A stretch of 64,000 bases of DNA from Aidingimonas halophila (GTDB taxonomy: Bacteria > Pseudomonadota > Gammaproteobacteria > Pseudomonadales > Halomonadaceae), in assembly GCF_900106955.1 (NCBI RefSeq), contig NZ_FNNI01000006.1:124001-188000 (forward strand), read 5' to 3'. The notes under the pieces were generated by a model that was not told the DNA's origin, searched no databases, and saw nothing but the letters and a program-made list of their open reading frames with translations. Position 1 is the first letter of the stretch, and each line of letters opens with the position of its first letter. A program made the position numbers and the translations under genes. Shown piece by piece: positions 50,769 to 60,304 of this stretch.

Positions 50769-52131
50769 CGACCTGCTCTCCCATCATCGAATCGATCTGC
50801 GCGAGATCGTCGACGTTGATCACGCCGGCAGCATGCTTGAGATTGAGGACACTCATGAGGTAATCGTATCGGGCACTGGCGAGTTCACTACGCGCATAGA
50901 ACAGGTCGCGTTCGGCATCGAGCAGGTCCAGCACCGGCGTCGTACCGGACTCGACTCCGACCTCACGCGATTCGACGACACGCTCACTGGCTTCCAGGGA
51001 TTGCTCGAGTGATTCCTCACGGGATATGGCCGTCAAGATGCCTTGATAGCCATTGCGCACTTCACGACGCAGTTCACGGCGTATCCGTTCGAGACGCGAC
51101 TGGCTGGACTCGAGCAAACTCTCGCCTTCACGCACTTGCGACGAGGTATTGCCACCGCTGTAGACCGGGACGTTGAGCGTTACCGCGATGTCCTGGGTTT
51201 CGACCTGACTCCCGCCGCCGAACAACGATCCTTCCGTATCATCGTTCTCATAGTTGACGTTCAGGTCCAGCGTCGGCAGATGCCCACCACGGGATTCCTT
51301 GATCTCCTGCGAAGCCACCTCGGTACCGAGATGCGCTGCCTTCAGGCGGGGGCTTCGTTCTCTGGCGAGTTCCTCCCACTCTTCCAGCGAGTCCGGATCA
51401 GGACGCTCCAGTTGCAGACCGCTACTGACGGGCTGCAACGATGACGGGCGCTGTCCGGTGATTTCGGACAACCCTTCCAGCGCATCCCTCAACTCGTTCT
51501 GGACCTCGAGCTCGCGAGCATCGACCTGCTGGAAACGTGCCCTGGCATCGAGGAACTCGACCTCGCGAACCAACCCGTCTTCATAGCGGGCCCGCGTCTC
51601 CTCCAGATTGGCTTCCACCGACTCTTTCTCAGCCTGCAGATAGCTCAGTGTCTCGTAGAGAGAGAGCGCATCGAAGTAACGTTCGGCGACCCGGATGAAC
51701 AAGTCCTGACGGGCGACCTCGAGTTCCGACGCCGCCTGTTTGATCTCGAGCTTGGCTTTGTCAAACGCCGCCCAGCGCGAATAGTCGTAGATCGACTGTT
51801 CGATCGAGGCGCCATAAGTGGTCGCCGGGTAGGACGTCGAACCACTGGCATATTCTTCGTTATCGGAACTGACGATGTCCTGATTCGTTTCGGTACGAGA
51901 CGCCGTCAAACTCACTTGAGGCAACAATGCTGAACGAGCCTGGTAGTAGCGCTCATCCGTCGCCTCCTTGCCGTAGAACTCTTCCTGGTAACGGGGGTCG
52001 TTGTCCTTGGCCATCTCGTAGACGTCCAGCAGACCGGCTCCCAATACCGGCGTGCTACCCAGTCCCGCCACCACACTCACGTACATGGACAACGCCCTGC
52101 CACGCTGCCCAAGGAGAAATCTTGCGAGCAT
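50743..52131 (-). CDS. TolC-family outer-membrane channel
   Basis: A 462-residue outer-membrane efflux protein. A signal peptide ends near PVLGA, and the mature part begins GLLDVYEMAKDNDPRYQ, the usual TolC start with the Asn-Asp-Pro motif. Two tandem repeats of coiled-coil hairpin plus short strands are visible (LEVARQDLFIRVAERYFDAL in the first, ELRREVRNGYQGILTA in the second), and VESGTTPVLDLLDAERDLF is a family hallmark. The start at 52131 has no strong ribosome-binding site; the in-frame ATG at 52086 would still leave a signal. As first gene of the operon it supplies the exit duct for the export system. Confidence 0.88.
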   Translation of the reverse strand: MLARFLLGQRGRALSMYVSVVAGLGSTPVLGAGLLDVYEMAKDNDPRYQEEFYGKEATDERYYQARSALLPQVSLTASRTETNQDIVSSDNEEYASGSTSYPATTYGASIEQSIYDYSRWAAFDKAKLEIKQAASELEVARQDLFIRVAERYFDALSLYETLSYLQAEKESVEANLEETRARYEDGLVREVEFLDARARFQQVDARELEVQNELRDALEGLSEITGQRPSSLQPVSSGLQLERPDPDSLEEWEELARERSPRLKAAHLGTEVASQEIKESRGGHLPTLDLNVNYENDDTEGSLFGGGSQVETQDIAVTLNVPVYSGGNTSSQVREGESLLESSQSRLERIRRELRREVRNGYQGILTAISREESLEQSLEASERVVESREVGVESGTTPVLDLLDAERDLFYARSELASARYDYLMSVLNLKHAAGVINVDDLAQIDSMMGEQVDVLAMGQR

Positions 52132-52562
52132 TCGTTGTTATCCCGATGTCGTCGGTTTTCATTGTGTTGCCCCGGACGATGAGCCTCCGAGGCAATTCCC
52201 TGCGTCACGATAGCCTAGCCGGTACCTGAACCGGATTCTTGACGATTTCAAACATGCCGTGGGTTACGACACTCATGAAAAACGCTAGCAAACATAACAT
52301 TATGATACAATTTGATACCAACAGTTTTCTTCAACTTTCTAATCGTACCATTCTGATACATACGATCATGGAAAGAGGCAGATCGGTGATGCTTCCAGAT
52401 GACATGATGTAACACTCCCCACGTTTTAGCAGCCCGTACTCGATCCTCCAATCGCCAGGCTCGAATTTGAGACAGAGAGTCAACTCAGAAGGAAATCAGG
52501 GACACACAATCAAATGCGCAAGAAGGTCGAGGGCGTCATGATGGCCCCCCAGTTACCTGCGG
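52132..52562. other. AT-rich divergent intergenic region without a gene
   Basis: About 430 bp between the leftward secretion operon and the rightward AraC-type gene. It is clearly AT-richer than its neighbours from 52240 to 52440. TGATAC occurs three times (52303, 52313, 52354), which could be regulator sites, but no promoter with well-spaced boxes was found. A short leftward open frame here has no coding character. Confidence 0.5.
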
Positions 52563-52585
52563 CGCCCATCGCGACTGAAGCGAGA
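52563..52585. repeat. REP half-element upstream of the AraC-type gene
   Basis: GCCCATCGCGACTGAAGCGA in outline: the left-arm core, with the second stem half degraded. It lies directly before the possible upstream TTG start of the regulator. Confidence 0.5.
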
Positions 52586-52649
52586 GGGTGTTTTGCTGTA
52601 TGATGTCGATCAGCACCTACCCGTTGTCCGCAGGGAATACGGCTTCACC

Positions 52650-53486
52650 ATGCAATTCCACGACTTGATGCAGGCGGAAATCTGGCTGCAGCAACAAATA
52701 GAAACGGCCCCGACCCTCGATGCACTGGCGGAGCGCCTCGGCTACTCCAGCATTCATCTCAACCGGGAGTTCAACGCCCATTTCGGCGTTCCCGCCGGCC
52801 AGTATCGTGATACCTTGCGCCTTGAGCGCGCCGCCCTGCTTCTGGGCGTGACGAATCGCAGCATCACGGCGATCGCCGTCGAGTGCGGTTATACCGGCCA
52901 GTCGGTGTTCAGTCGCGCCTTTCGCAACCGGTTTCAGGTAGCTCCACGAGAGTTTCGGCAGCGCTTCCAGGCCATGCAGCCTGAGCTGGTCAAGACAAGC
53001 GTGCCCGACGATGCCATTGGCGAGGTCACCGTCGAATCCGCGGGGCCAACGCCATTGCTGGTCATTCGCCATTACGGCTACGATCAGCCCGAGCCACCGA
53101 CGAATCTATGGACCGTCTACGCTCATCAGGCCCCCGCACCGCCCTGCCAGGCACGGCCCTGCTGGGTCTACCACGATCATCCTGGAATCACGCCCGCCCA
53201 TCGCGTGCGGATCGATTTCGGCTATCGGCTGCTTCACAAACCCGATCGCGCGGCACCTCTGCCATTTCGCCACGATGAACTACCTGCACAACGTGTCGCT
53301 CAACTACTGATCGACGATATCGCCCGCATGGAGGAGGCCTTCGCCTATCTGGTCCTTCAGGCGATCCCCGGGTTGGGTGAGACTCCCAGCGGAGAAGCCG
53401 CTTCCGTCGTTTGGCGGCATGGGCGTCCCGATGGTCGTGGCGATCAGGAAATCGAGCTACGCGTGCCATTGAGTGGGTTGTCATAG
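52650..53486 (+). CDS. AraC-family regulator with GyrI-like ligand domain
   Basis: A 278-residue regulator. The AraC/XylS double helix-turn-helix comes first (LDALAERLGYSSIHLNREF and ITAIAVECGYTGQSVFSRAF, ending in APREFRQRF), followed from about residue 125 by a GyrI-like/SOUL-type effector domain (GEVTVESAGPTPLLVIRHYG to the C-terminal ELRVPLS). This order is that of Rob/SoxS-like multidrug sensors. The start is uncertain: the ATG at 52650 fits the family, but an in-frame TTG at 52593 has GAGAGGG upstream. It may regulate the short-chain dehydrogenase 63 bp downstream; a link to the divergent secretion operon is only positional. Confidence 0.82.
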   Translation: MQFHDLMQAEIWLQQQIETAPTLDALAERLGYSSIHLNREFNAHFGVPAGQYRDTLRLERAALLLGVTNRSITAIAVECGYTGQSVFSRAFRNRFQVAPREFRQRFQAMQPELVKTSVPDDAIGEVTVESAGPTPLLVIRHYGYDQPEPPTNLWTVYAHQAPAPPCQARPCWVYHDHPGITPAHRVRIDFGYRLLHKPDRAAPLPFRHDELPAQRVAQLLIDDIARMEEAFAYLVLQAIPGLGETPSGEAASVVWRHGRPDGRGDQEIELRVPLSGLS

Positions 53487-54308
<822 letters not shown>

Positions 54309-54310
54309 GT

Positions 54311-54604
54311 TCAGGCAATTCGGCCGAGTTCGAGCAGGGTGCGCATCAGGGTACTGACCGATTCGGAAGGCAAGTGGTACTCCGACATCAGCGCCCTGAG
54401 ACGCTGCTCGAACAAACGCTGACGCTCTATTTCCTCTTCCTGCCGACGGGCTTCCAGGCTCGCGGCGTCTTCTTGAGGCGGTGTGTCGTAGCCACTACCG
54501 CCATCCAGTTCTTTCAACGCTTCCGCGAACGCATCGTCGAGTTCACGAAACTTGCGCAGCTTTTCACGCTCATCCATGGGTTTATTGAATTTCTGATATC
54601 GCAT
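54311..54604 (-). CDS. Hypothetical small charged protein (97 aa)
   Basis: A highly charged, helical protein: MRYQKFNKPMDEREKLRKF, ELDDAFAEALKELDGG, then a Glu/Arg-rich coiled segment (EARRQEEEIERQRLFEQRLRAL in outline) and a Leu-rich end. It has no signal or membrane helix and no family I recognise. It starts 8 bp after the sigma-54 regulator stop on the same strand, so cotranscription is likely, though the activator's own operon is unexplored. The composition fits a small DNA- or protein-binding coiled coil, which is not evidence of function. Confidence 0.55.
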   Translation of the reverse strand: MRYQKFNKPMDEREKLRKFRELDDAFAEALKELDGGSGYDTPPQEDAASLEARRQEEEIERQRLFEQRLRALMSEYHLPSESVSTLMRTLLELGRIA

Positions 54605-54612
54605 TCAGGTCG

Positions 54613-56046
54613 TTATTCACGTTGAGAAACGGCTAATCCGTGTCGGGCCAGTTTGCGCACGACACTGGGTTGACTGATGCCAAGCTGACGGGCGATGGCA
54701 TAGGTACTGGGCAGCGTCTCGCACAGACGCGCAAGAATACCGCGTTCATACGCCTGCATGGCCTGCTTGAGTGTCTTTTCGCTGTCGATGACCGTTGCAG
54801 TCTCGGCGGACAAGGGAGTGTCACTCCCTAGTATACCGCGATTGTCGGATTTGGCGAGAGTCGCCTGAGTGTCGCCACCGATCATGTCGCCAGCGGTGGA
54901 GAGCCAGGCGCGCTCCATCCAGTTCTCCAGTTCACGCACGTTACCCGGCCAGTCGTGACTCATCAGTTCCGCCCACACCGTCGAATGGAGCATCTTGTCC
55001 TGACCGTAGCGCTCGTTGAGTCGCTTGAGCTGCAGTTCGGCCAACCCGGGAATATCTTCTCGACGCTCACGCAAGGGCGGTAACGTGACGGGGATGACAT
55101 TGAGCCGATAATAGAGGTCAAGCCGAAACCCGCCTTGTTCGACCTGACCGGCCAAGTCATGGTTGGTGGCCACGACCAGGCGAAAATCGACCCGCCGGGG
55201 ACGTGTGTCACCAAGCCGCGTCAGCATGCCATCCTGAATCACCTTGAGCAACTTGGTTTGCATGGGCAACGGCAATTCGCCGATTTCATCCAGAAACAAT
55301 GTGCCCTTGTGTGCCTGCTCCAGCATGCCGGCCTTGCCCTGTCGGGCGGCACCACTGAAGGCACCGGGCTGGTAGCCGAACATTTCGGATTCGAAGAGGC
55401 TTTCCGGAATGGCACCACAATTGACATCGATGAACGGGCCATCCCGCCGCTCACTCCAACGATGCAATTGACGGGCGAATGCGGTCTTCCCCACCCCCGA
55501 TTCGCCCAGCATCAATACCGTGGCATCGGTGGGAGCCACCCGCTTCAGCAACAGCGCCGTCTCGCGCATCATCTGACTACGCACCTGAAGATTGTCGTCG
55601 AGATTGTCGAGATCCATATCGTCGCCGATCGAATGCGTATGCGAGCGTTTCAGGTGCTCGCTGAAGCGCCGCTGCAGCAAGGCGTATTCATCCTGTAGCC
55701 ACTGCAGATCGGTCAGGTCCATGGAACGACTGACCACGCGCTCGATTCGTCCATCGACATAGACCGGATGCGCCTGGGCAATGACACGCCGCCCCGTGCC
55801 GGTCTGTTGCATCAATTGCGCCGGTTTCCCGGTACGGAAAACTTCCAGGCTAACGGACGGCTTCAGCACGCCACGCTCCGACAACTGATAGACGGTCGAG
55901 GCGCACAACTCTTCACGCGACAAGCCATAAACGGCCGCGGCACCAGGACTGACATCAATCACCCTTCCCTCGCCGTCGACGACGAAGAAGTGATCATGAG
56001 CCGTTTCGACGATGGTCTTCAGGACCAGGGAATCGATATGGGACAT
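54613..56046 (-). CDS. Sigma-54-dependent activator (PAS - AAA - Fis-type HTH)
   Basis: A 477-residue enhancer-binding protein. Residues 1-110 form a PAS sensor (AHDHFFVVDGEGRVIDVSPG, AAAVYGLSREEL). The AAA domain has Walker A GESGVGKT (181-188), the sigma-54 contact loop as GAFSGA (228-233, Ser in place of the common Thr, which occurs naturally), Walker B TLFLDEIGEL and the Arg finger region. The C-terminal HTH is TYAIARQLGISQPSVVRKLARHG, TyrR/PrdR-like. The ATG at 56046 is chosen because the upstream alternative is a TTG without a ribosome-binding site. It is divergent from the ureohydrolase operon, which has a -24/-12 promoter, so it is very likely its activator, sensing arginine or a guanidino compound through PAS. 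Confidence 0.88.
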   Translation of the reverse strand: MSHIDSLVLKTIVETAHDHFFVVDGEGRVIDVSPGAAAVYGLSREELCASTVYQLSERGVLKPSVSLEVFRTGKPAQLMQQTGTGRRVIAQAHPVYVDGRIERVVSRSMDLTDLQWLQDEYALLQRRFSEHLKRSHTHSIGDDMDLDNLDDNLQVRSQMMRETALLLKRVAPTDATVLMLGESGVGKTAFARQLHRWSERRDGPFIDVNCGAIPESLFESEMFGYQPGAFSGAARQGKAGMLEQAHKGTLFLDEIGELPLPMQTKLLKVIQDGMLTRLGDTRPRRVDFRLVVATNHDLAGQVEQGGFRLDLYYRLNVIPVTLPPLRERREDIPGLAELQLKRLNERYGQDKMLHSTVWAELMSHDWPGNVRELENWMERAWLSTAGDMIGGDTQATLAKSDNRGILGSDTPLSAETATVIDSEKTLKQAMQAYERGILARLCETLPSTYAIARQLGISQPSVVRKLARHGLAVSQRE

Positions 56047-56072
56047 CGCGCATCCGTTATACAGCAAAGGAG

Positions 56073-56141
56073 TAATGCATTATTGAATCATTAATTCATT
56101 TCTGTATCACCCACACCGTCCCTGTGATGTAAAAATGCATC
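56073..56141. promoter_or_regulatory. Candidate activator-binding region (two ATGCAT palindromes)
   Basis: TAATGCATTA (56073-56082) is a perfect palindrome, and GATGTAAAAATGCATC (56126-56141) is a near-perfect one; their ATGCAT cores are 60 bp apart. Both lie 40-110 bp upstream of the -24 box, the usual place for enhancer sites of sigma-54 activators. Not confirmed. Confidence 0.4.
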
Positions 56142-56179
56142 AAATAGAAGAAAAACCACGACAAATCATGAAGATAAAA

Positions 56180-56196
56180 TTGGCATGCAATGTGCA
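56180..56196 (+). promoter_or_regulatory. Sigma-54 (-24/-12) promoter of the ureohydrolase operon
   Basis: TTGGCATGCAATGTGCA matches the sigma-54 consensus TTGGCACG-N4-TTGCA with the invariant GG (56182-56183) and GC (56194-56195) exactly 10 bp apart. Transcription would start near 56207, about 70 bp before the ATG. Confidence 0.75.
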
Positions 56197-56227
56197 GGAA
56201 TACAAGCAGGCATTCGGCCTACCGGCC

Positions 56228-56255
56228 GATATCGCGACTGACGTCGTATCTACAG
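56228..56255. repeat. REP half-element in the ureohydrolase leader
   Basis: GATATCGCGACTGACGTCGT then ATCTACAG: a left arm with stem CGAC-TGAC-GTCG. It lies in the predicted 5' untranslated RNA, 22 bp before the start codon, so it could affect translation or processing. Confidence 0.6.
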
Positions 56256-56277
56256 TCACATCAGTCAGGAGAGGAGT

Positions 56278-57228
56278 ATGAGCGAGTTCAACCAGCCCCT
56301 GGGCGGAAACGAGATGCCCCGCTTCGGCGGTCCAGCCACCATGATGCGGCTGCCGACCCAGGACAGCCCGGCCGGACTGGATGCGGCCTTCATCGGCATT
56401 CCCATGGATATCGGCACATCCAACCGTCCCGGCACACGCATGGGGCCCCGACAGATCCGCGATGAATCGCGCATGCTGCGCCCCTACAACATGGCGACTC
56501 ATGCCGCCCCGTTCGACAGTCTGCAAGTCGCCGATATCGGTGATGTGCCGATCAATACCTTCCACCTGCCCAAGAGTGTCGACATCATCTCCCGCTATTA
56601 CGATGATGTGCTCGCCCACGGGTGCACACCCTTGACGCTGGGCGGAGAACATACCCTTACCCTGCCGGTTCTACGTGCCATGGCGAAAAAGCATGGACCG
56701 GTCGGACTCATTCATGTCGATGCTCACGCGGATATCAACGATCACATGTTCGGCGAACCTCTCGCCCACGGCACCCCGATCCGTCGCGCCCAGGAAGAGG
56801 GCCTGCTGGACAGTCGCCGCGTCGTGCAGATCGGTCTGCGTGGTACGGGCTACGCTGCCGATGACTTCGACTGGTGCCGGGAGCAGGGGTTCCGCGTCGT
56901 GACCGCCGAACAGTGCTGGTATCGCTCGCTGGAGCCGTTGATGAAGGAAGTTCGGGAGCAGATGGGCGACGGCCCCGTCTACATCACTTTCGATATCGAC
57001 AGCCTGGACCCGTCGGTGGCTCCTGGAACCGGGACCGTCGAAATGGGCGGCCTGATGGCCTCACAAGGCCTGGAAATCGTGCGTGGCGCCTGGGGATTGA
57101 ACATCGTCGGCGGCGACCTGGTCGAGGTGGCTCCCCCCTACGATACCAGCGGCAACACCGCCCTCATGGGCGCCAGCCTGCTGTACGAGATGTTGTGTGT
57201 ACTTCCCGGTGTCGCCCGTCGCGACTGA
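56278..57228 (+). CDS. Ureohydrolase (guanidinobutyrase/agmatinase family)
   Basis: A 316-residue manganese-dependent ureohydrolase. Metal-site motifs are complete: GGEHT, HVDAHADIND and FDIDSLDPSVAPGTGTVE. The N-terminal FNQPLGGNEMPRFGG is typical of the SpeB/GbuA/GpuA subgroup. With an AruI-type decarboxylase and an aldehyde dehydrogenase in the same operon, 4-guanidinobutyrate is a better substrate guess than agmatine: hydrolysis would give GABA and urea. 3-Guanidinopropionate is another possibility. AGGAGAGGAG stands directly before the ATG. The gene is preceded by a sigma-54 promoter and ends Arg-Arg-Asp-TGA in a sequence like the REP left arm. Confidence 0.88.
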   Translation: MSEFNQPLGGNEMPRFGGPATMMRLPTQDSPAGLDAAFIGIPMDIGTSNRPGTRMGPRQIRDESRMLRPYNMATHAAPFDSLQVADIGDVPINTFHLPKSVDIISRYYDDVLAHGCTPLTLGGEHTLTLPVLRAMAKKHGPVGLIHVDAHADINDHMFGEPLAHGTPIRRAQEEGLLDSRRVVQIGLRGTGYAADDFDWCREQGFRVVTAEQCWYRSLEPLMKEVREQMGDGPVYITFDIDSLDPSVAPGTGTVEMGGLMASQGLEIVRGAWGLNIVGGDLVEVAPPYDTSGNTALMGASLLYEMLCVLPGVARRD

Positions 57229-57267
57229 CACATCACTGATGCAAAGACAACAATTTACGAGGTTCCC

Positions 57268-58650
57268 ATGACTTCGATGGATACCACGAGCGACGGTACA
57301 ACCACTAACGCGCCGCTCAATCGTCGAAACCTGCTCAAGTTTCTGATTCCCTCCGTGATCGGGGTCGGGCTGTTCCTGATCCCCTTCTCGACCGGCGATA
57401 CCATCAATATCGGCATGGGCATGATGGCCGATGCCCTTCAGGCCTTCCTCGGTGGCGCCCTGCCGGCCATCGCCGTATTCGTCCTGTGTCTTTCCGTCGC
57501 TCTAACGACCCTGGTGAAGGTGACGAAACCGGGCTGGGCCAGTGAGGGCGTCTTCAAGGAAATGTTCGATGTCGCCCCCTTGTGGTTCGGCATGCGGATT
57601 CTGGGCGCCCTGTTTGCGCTGATGACGTACTTCCAGTTCGGTCCGGAAGTCGTGACCGCCGATTTCACCGGTGGAGTCATGCTCAACGATCTGGCCCCGG
57701 TGTTGCTCACCTTCTTTTTCTTTGCCGCCTTATTGCTGCCTTTCCTGGTCGACTTCGGCTTCATGGAATTCATCGGCAGCCTGGTGCGCAAGCCATTCCG
57801 CGTCATCTTCGGTCTGCCCGGTCGGAGCGCGATCGACGCCACTGCCTCCTGGATGGGTTCGGGCACCGTGGGCGTGTTGATCACGACCCAGCAGTACGAA
57901 CGCGGTTACTATAATCGCCGCGAGGCGTCAGTGATCGCCACCAATTTCTCGATCGTGTCGATCGCTTTTGCGCTGCTGGTCACCAGCTTCATCGGTATCA
58001 ACCATCTGTTCGTGCCATTCTACTTGACCGTGGTGGTGGCCGGCTTGACCGCAGCCATTATCGTGCCACGTATTCCCCCGCTGTCACGCAAGCCCAATAC
58101 CTATTACGAGCCGGTCGGCTGTCAGTTGGTCGAGAAGGACGCCAGCGACCTGGGCGTCTGGCGCTTCAGCCTTATCCAGGCCGTGAAGCGTGCCGAGAAG
58201 GCGCCCGGCCCGCGCCAGCTCGTCCGCCATGCGCTGATCAACGTCGCCGATATCTTCCTGGCGTTACTTCCGTTGGTCATTGCGATCGGCACCATCGCCC
58301 TGATTCTGGCCGAGTTCACACCGCTGTTCACCTGGCTGTCGTATCCGATGGTGCCGGTACTGGAGCTGCTGAGAATTCCGGAAGCCGAAGCCGCTGCGCC
58401 AGCAACGCTCGTCGGTTTTGCCGATATGTTCCTGCCGGCCGTGCTGGCTTCCAACATCGAGAGTGAACTCACCCGTTTCGTGATCGCCTGCTTGTCGCTG
58501 ACCCAACTGATCTACATGTCGGAGATCGGTGCCCTGCTGCTGAAATCGAAGATTCCGCTCAAGGTGTGGGAACTGCTGGTGATTTTCCTGCTACGTACCA
58601 TTATCACGCTGCCGATCATCGCCGGCATGGCTCATCTGTTCTTCTTTTGA
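57268..58650 (+). CDS. YjiH-family membrane transporter (nucleoside-recognition/Gate domain)
   Basis: A 460-residue membrane protein with about 11 helices. The Gate-type segment GLPGRSAIDATASWMGSGTVGVLITTQQY is recognisable, as is the YjiH-like start NLLKFLIPSVIGVGLFLIPF. Members are found next to amino-acid or guanidino catabolic genes, but the substrate has not been fixed for most. Placed 39 bp after the ureohydrolase and before the decarboxylase, it probably imports the operon substrate (arginine, guanidinobutyrate or agmatine) or exports a product such as urea or GABA. Confidence 0.8.
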   Translation: MTSMDTTSDGTTTNAPLNRRNLLKFLIPSVIGVGLFLIPFSTGDTINIGMGMMADALQAFLGGALPAIAVFVLCLSVALTTLVKVTKPGWASEGVFKEMFDVAPLWFGMRILGALFALMTYFQFGPEVVTADFTGGVMLNDLAPVLLTFFFFAALLLPFLVDFGFMEFIGSLVRKPFRVIFGLPGRSAIDATASWMGSGTVGVLITTQQYERGYYNRREASVIATNFSIVSIAFALLVTSFIGINHLFVPFYLTVVVAGLTAAIIVPRIPPLSRKPNTYYEPVGCQLVEKDASDLGVWRFSLIQAVKRAEKAPGPRQLVRHALINVADIFLALLPLVIAIGTIALILAEFTPLFTWLSYPMVPVLELLRIPEAEAAAPATLVGFADMFLPAVLASNIESELTRFVIACLSLTQLIYMSEIGALLLKSKIPLKVWELLVIFLLRTIITLPIIAGMAHLFFF

Positions 58651-58708
58651 TTTCGGCACCGAGCCACGGGCGCTTGACGCTCGTGGCTCATGACAGGAGA
58701 CCTCATCA

Positions 58709-60304
58709 ATGACATGCGCCCAATTGTTGCTGCAACTGCTTCGCAGGTGCTATGGCATCGATACCGTCTTCGGCATTCCCGGGGTGCATACGGTGGAACT
58801 GTACCGGGGACTGGAAGGCAGCGGTATGCGCCATGTCACACCGCGTCACGAGCAGGGCGCGGGCTTCATGGCGGATGGTTATGCCCGCGCTACCGGCCAC
58901 CCGGGTGTCTGTTTCATCATCACCGGGCCCGGCATGACCAATATCGCCACGGCCATGGGACAGGCGCTGGCCGATTCCGTACCGATGCTGGTCATTTCCA
59001 GCGTCAATCGGCGCGATACGCTGGGGCTCGGTCAAGGACGGCTACACGAATTGCCCAGCCAACAACAGACCCTGGCCGGTGTCAGCCGCTTCAGCCATAC
59101 GCTGCTGGCCCCGGACAATCTTCCCGAAGTGCTGGCACGCGCCTATGCGGTGTTCCGTGGCACACGTCCGGGACCGGTACATATCGAAATCCCCATTGAC
59201 CTGTTCGATGCCCGGGTCACACCACCGAGCCACTGGCACTCTCCGGTGTGGTATCCGGCCGCGCCGGCACCGGAGGGTATCACGACGGCGGCCCGATGGT
59301 TGCACGACGCACAACGGCCCCTGGTGCTGCTGGGCGGAGGTTGCGTCGACAATCCTGAGACAGCACGCACACTGGTCGAGCGTCTGGACGCCCCGACCGT
59401 GACCACGATCAATGCCAAGGGCGTACTGGGTCATGATCATCCGCTGGATCTGGGCGCCAACGCTGCTCTGCCAGCGGTTCGCGAACTCGCGCGCGATGCC
59501 GATGTCATCCTGGCCATGGGGACCGAGTTGGGCGAGACGGATTACGATGTGGTCTTCGACGACGGGTTCGAACTCAATGGCCGGCTAATCCGGATCGACA
59601 TCGATGCCGAACAACTGGCACGCAATCAGCCGGTGTCCCTGGGGCTGGTGGCGGATGCCGGATTGGCGATGACCGCGTTGCTGGCCGCGTTTCCCGATAC
59701 CGTCCCGCGCGGCGGACAGGCGCGTGCTGCCAATGTTCGCGACACCCTGGCACTTCGCGACAGTCCCGATCTGGCCCCGTTCGTGCCATTGTTCGACACT
59801 CTGCGGTCCGCATTGCCGGACGCCATTCTGGTCGGTGACTCCACGGCTCCCGTATATGCCGCCAACCATCTGGTCTCTCAGCCCGTACCACGGCGCTTCT
59901 TCAATGCCTCCACCGGCTACGGGACGCTCGGTTACGGCCTGCCGGCCGCCCTGGGAGCCCAACTGGCCCGTCCCGACCTGCCGGTCGTCGCCCTGGTCGG
60001 TGATGGCGGAATCATGTTCACTCTCGCGGAGATGGCTACGGCCGTCGAAGAGCGCCTGCCGCTCGTGATCCTGCTGTGGCACAACGGCGGTTATGAAGAG
60101 ATTCGCCGCTATATGGATGCCAATGGCGTTGCTCGGCTCGGCGTGGACATCCAGGCGCCGAATTTTGCCACGCTGGCCCAGGGGTTCGGCTGCCTTTCCA
60201 CCCGTGTCAACGACCCGGCCAGCCTGGTCAACGCGCTCGACTCCCGCCCCCTCGACGGTCCCTTGCTGATCGAAGTGGATGCCAATGCGTGGGTGGGGCC
60301 TTAG
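58709..60304 (+). CDS. aruI: AruI-like thiamine-diphosphate decarboxylase (5-guanidino-2-oxopentanoate)
   Basis: A 531-residue ThDP enzyme of the acetolactate-synthase-like superfamily. FGIPGVHTVELYRGL at the start and the catalytic Glu48 in RHEQGAGF are clear; the C-terminal ThDP site reads LVGDGGIMFTLAEMATAVEERLP and then WHN, with Asn closing the motif. AruI decarboxylates 5-guanidino-2-oxopentanoate, made from arginine by the AruH transaminase, to 4-guanidinobutyraldehyde. Assignment to AruI rests on the distinctive N-terminus and on the neighbouring ureohydrolase and aldehyde dehydrogenase; no AruH gene is in the window. AGGAGA precedes the ATG. Confidence 0.78.
   Translation: MTCAQLLLQLLRRCYGIDTVFGIPGVHTVELYRGLEGSGMRHVTPRHEQGAGFMADGYARATGHPGVCFIITGPGMTNIATAMGQALADSVPMLVISSVNRRDTLGLGQGRLHELPSQQQTLAGVSRFSHTLLAPDNLPEVLARAYAVFRGTRPGPVHIEIPIDLFDARVTPPSHWHSPVWYPAAPAPEGITTAARWLHDAQRPLVLLGGGCVDNPETARTLVERLDAPTVTTINAKGVLGHDHPLDLGANAALPAVRELARDADVILAMGTELGETDYDVVFDDGFELNGRLIRIDIDAEQLARNQPVSLGLVADAGLAMTALLAAFPDTVPRGGQARAANVRDTLALRDSPDLAPFVPLFDTLRSALPDAILVGDSTAPVYAANHLVSQPVPRRFFNASTGYGTLGYGLPAALGAQLARPDLPVVALVGDGGIMFTLAEMATAVEERLPLVILLWHNGGYEEIRRYMDANGVARLGVDIQAPNFATLAQGFGCLSTRVNDPASLVNALDSRPLDGPLLIEVDANAWVGP

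Noticed and set aside
16028-52131. Classical type I secretion (LapA-like) locus
   Set aside because: TolC and HlyD parts are present, but no ABC transporter ATPase exists in the block and a SecA-like ATPase is there instead.
52248-52451. Leftward 67-codon open frame in the AT-rich gap
   Set aside because: No ribosome-binding site, unusual composition and no family pattern; treated as non-coding.
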